Notes under the pieces: model-generated | The model's database searches: none | What the model saw: the letters and a program-made list of their open reading frames with translations, nothing else | Told to the model about the DNA's origin: nothing | Translations under genes and position numbers: made by a program | Shown here: positions 61,750-64,000 of the stretch, in pieces | Numbering within the stretch: position 1 is the stretch's first letter | Layout: every line of letters begins with the position of its first letter | Assembly: GCA_011109175.1 (NCBI GenBank) | Contig: RDEW01000004.1 | Span: 520,030 to 584,029 of the forward strand | Source of the DNA: Dicyema japonicum | Lineage: Eukaryota; Dicyemida; Rhombozoa; Dicyemidae | Reading direction: 5' to 3' | DNA: 64,000 nucleotides

Positions 61750-62930
61750 GCTTTGTTCGTTATATACAAAAAAATTAATTGGGAAGATTTTCTTTTTGGC
61801 TAACCTCTCGAAGCGGAAGCCTCTGTTTTCCATATAATTGAGACTTTTTGAAGAACATGATATTCCATTGGAAATTATAGGGTCAATTTGCACGGACGGT
61901 GCTCCAGTTATGCTGGGAAACAGGTCGGAGTTTGCAGCCCTTGTGAGAAAACGTTCCAGATGTAACAGTTACTCACTGTATCCTTCGTATCGAAGTCTGC
62001 CGATTAAGTTAAAAGATGTCTTAAATTCGTGTGTCAAAATCGTGAATTTCATTCGAAGAAGGGTTTTGAATCATAGACTGTTCAAAGCATTTTTATTGAT
62101 TATGATGAAGACGCATCGTACTCAAGAGGTCATGTTTCGACAAGATTTTTATTCTCAGACTTGAAATCGAACAATTTGAAAAAAAACTTCGAACTACGGC
62201 CTGTTTCAAATCTCCAAATTTTGTTATTTTGTGGCATATTGAAATATTCAATCATCTTGATCATTGAGTCTTTCAATTCAAGGGAGAAGATTAGCATTAT
62301 TAATGCTTCTGACAATCTACGTGCCTGAGGAATAAACTGTCGTTGTGGACTCAACGTATTCAAGACAATAATTTTGCCGATTTTCCACCACTGGGGCTAC
62401 TGAATCCAATGCGGCTTTTGATAAAATTATTAAAACAGAAATCAACAATCATCTTAAACCCTCATTTGATGGATATTTTTTAATTGGAAATATTAAAGAT
62501 TCTGATACCTGCATTTTTAACCTACTTGCTTTCAAAATAGTGGTAGAGATGAGGATAGAGACAATTTGATTGAAATGCAACCATGCAAATCACTGAAAAT
62601 GTTGTACGACTCGAATTCTTTGGAGGTGTTTTGGTGCGATCCGCAAGTTGGGTTTCCGACCTTTGCAAAAAAAATACTGCAAGTTCTGGTCCCATTTGCA
62701 GCAACTTGGCCATGTGAGCTGGGATTTTCATCTCTACTATATATAAAAAAACAGGTACCGAAACGCTCTCAGAATTGCACTACCAAACAAAAAACCACAT
62801 TTCGAAGAATTGATTAAAACTAGAGGCAGGAAAAGTCTCGAGGAACTAAATATTTTTTTGAATAAAATTCGAATTCTGTTAAATTTAAAATCGGGTTTAC
62901 GAAGTTGGTTTTTTAAATTTTTGGGGGTGC
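61750..62930 (+). mobile_element. hAT transposase remnant (ZBED5/FAM200-like)
   Basis: 61838-62164 reads LFEEHDIPLEIIGSICTDGAP, VMLGNRSEFAALVRK, LPIKLKDVLNSCVKIVNFI and LNHRLFKAFL. This follows the CTDGA..M.G...GF...V ... LK.VLD..VKIVNFIK...LNSRLF order of ZBED5/SCAND3-like hAT transposases. 62610-62760 carries the C-terminal dimerisation block: FWCDPQVGFPTFAKKILQVL, VPFAATWPCELGFSSLLYIK. The frame is broken between the two blocks and the N-terminal BED finger was not seen. An inactive transposon rather than a domesticated gene, since the reading frame is not kept. Confidence 0.8.
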
Positions 62931-64000
62931 GAACTCAAACGAATCGGGAAGCTTCCCTAGTCCAATCGACGAATCAAAATCCTCTCTACCGAGGGATATC
63001 CGGGTAAATTTGGATTGTCTTCGCTGCGGACCACTGTACCAACATACGTATGTAAACTCATACAAAGTAAAAAATAAAAAAATGCCGTTTGGTCAGAGCA
63101 AAAAAACCGTTAACACTGAGGTTTTTCAGGTGATGTATGGCCACACTGTGTGAACCTCTCAATCCAGTTTTGTAATCATGAATTGTGGTCTGACGACGAC
63201 TTCTGAGTATGTGGTCTCTTATAACAGAGGCCTTAGGTAAGAAAATGGATGATCTTGCATAGGGACACTTAAGTCTCGGAGGGATATCACAGATTTGTTA
63301 TTAGAGACCAGTGAGGACGTCTGTCTTGAGTTAGTCTTTCAGAGGATTTTTCAGAAAAAACACGTGCCAGAATAGAAACTAAAAGTGAAGATAATGTTGT
63401 TCCATTTTTTTGTTTTAGCCAGAGACACATCGATTTGATTTTACAAACAGATCAATAATCTCAGGGGGATGAAGACCAAATGAAACCACGTGGAATAAGA
63501 ATTACGCAATATGTGAAGGACTCAACAACGGGTTTTAAACATCGGAAGGATGTACAAGAAAGGTCCTCGAGTCCGTTGCTATACGAATCCAAAATTCCAC
63601 GTTTTTATTTAATAAAAGTCCTGTGTTCCCCAACTTCATGGGCTGCTGATTTATGGTTATTCTAATCGGATTATGATATCAGGATGGTCACAGAGAACGT
63701 CCAAAGGAGCGTAGAGAGCCAGACTGGGAGAACAGAGATATAAAGGAGAACCAAGTAGGGAGTTGAAATCTCCCCATACAAGACCACCGTTAAACCGAAA
63801 AAACAAACTGATCCTTAAAAATCTAACCCAGACTCTCAGATTGGCTCCTCCCTTGATCTTACAAAAACTCGTTGGGGTCGTGGTGTATCCTGATCACGTT
63901 GGATCAGGTCTCCTGTATTCCTTCGGATTATAATCTCTAAGGATGTCTGCATCATATTCTCTTCGTCCATATTTTAAAAATAAAAAACAGTTATCGAAAT
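62931..64000. other. Window end; possible LINE endonuclease fragment
   Basis: On the minus strand about 63830-63660 reads NGGLVWGDFNSLLGSPLYL, where GDFN is the core of LINE/APE endonucleases. It is short and isolated. The remainder has no recognised gene. Confidence 0.3.

Overview
This is nuclear DNA from a small-genome animal. The recognisable proteins are metazoan in kind (TDP-43, RBBP4, SEC23, DNAJC13/RME-8, ATG2, NPC2, DRAM, UBE3D, CATIP-like). The genes are cut by many spliceosomal introns of only about 20-27 nt, GT...AG, often ending in ctaag, atag or cag. I placed more than 30 of these by restoring reading frame and conserved residues. Introns this short, AT-rich spacers and an animal gene set fit a dicyemid (Dicyema-like) best. 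An orthonectid or another compact parasite is possible. The species call is an inference.

Layout: 1-4.2 kb, a repeat-containing protein that splices into a C-terminal Rab/RJL-like GTPase (-). 4.7-5.9 kb, UBE3D-like (-). 7.0-7.7 kb, DRAM-family membrane protein (+). 9.9-11.0 kb, CDK-family kinase (+). 12.2-14.9 kb, SEC23 (-). 19.0-20.0 kb, TDP-43 (+). 21.1-29.2 kb, DNAJC13/RME-8 (-), head to head with a CATIP-like gene (+, 29.4-30.5 kb). 33.2-35.0 kb, APC8/CDC23 (+). 36.4-36.7 kb, a HIG1-domain gene (-). 39.0 and 43.8 kb, two NPC2 copies (+). 47.3-51.7 kb, ATG2 (-). 54.5-56.0 kb, RBBP4 (+). 57.7-59.9 kb, ELAC2/tRNase Z (-).

The stretches between genes hold decayed mobile DNA: several non-LTR retrotransposon families (9, 15-17, 31-33, 37-39, 41-43, 46, 52-53 kb), a hAT transposon remnant (62 kb), and a short interspersed repeat of about 230 bp with three long copies and several fragments.

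Many genes serve membrane traffic, lysosome or autophagy (DRAM, SEC23, DNAJC13, NPC2 twice, ATG2, a Rab-like GTPase). I see no evidence that they are co-regulated.

Two things stand out. First, a 25-nt intron joins a long repeat-rich N-terminal region to a GTPase domain in one gene. Second, single-base frame breaks recur, mostly at homopolymers, in otherwise well conserved genes (UBE3D, CDK, CDC23, ELAC2, both NPC2 copies). They look more like sequencing or assembly indels than gene death.
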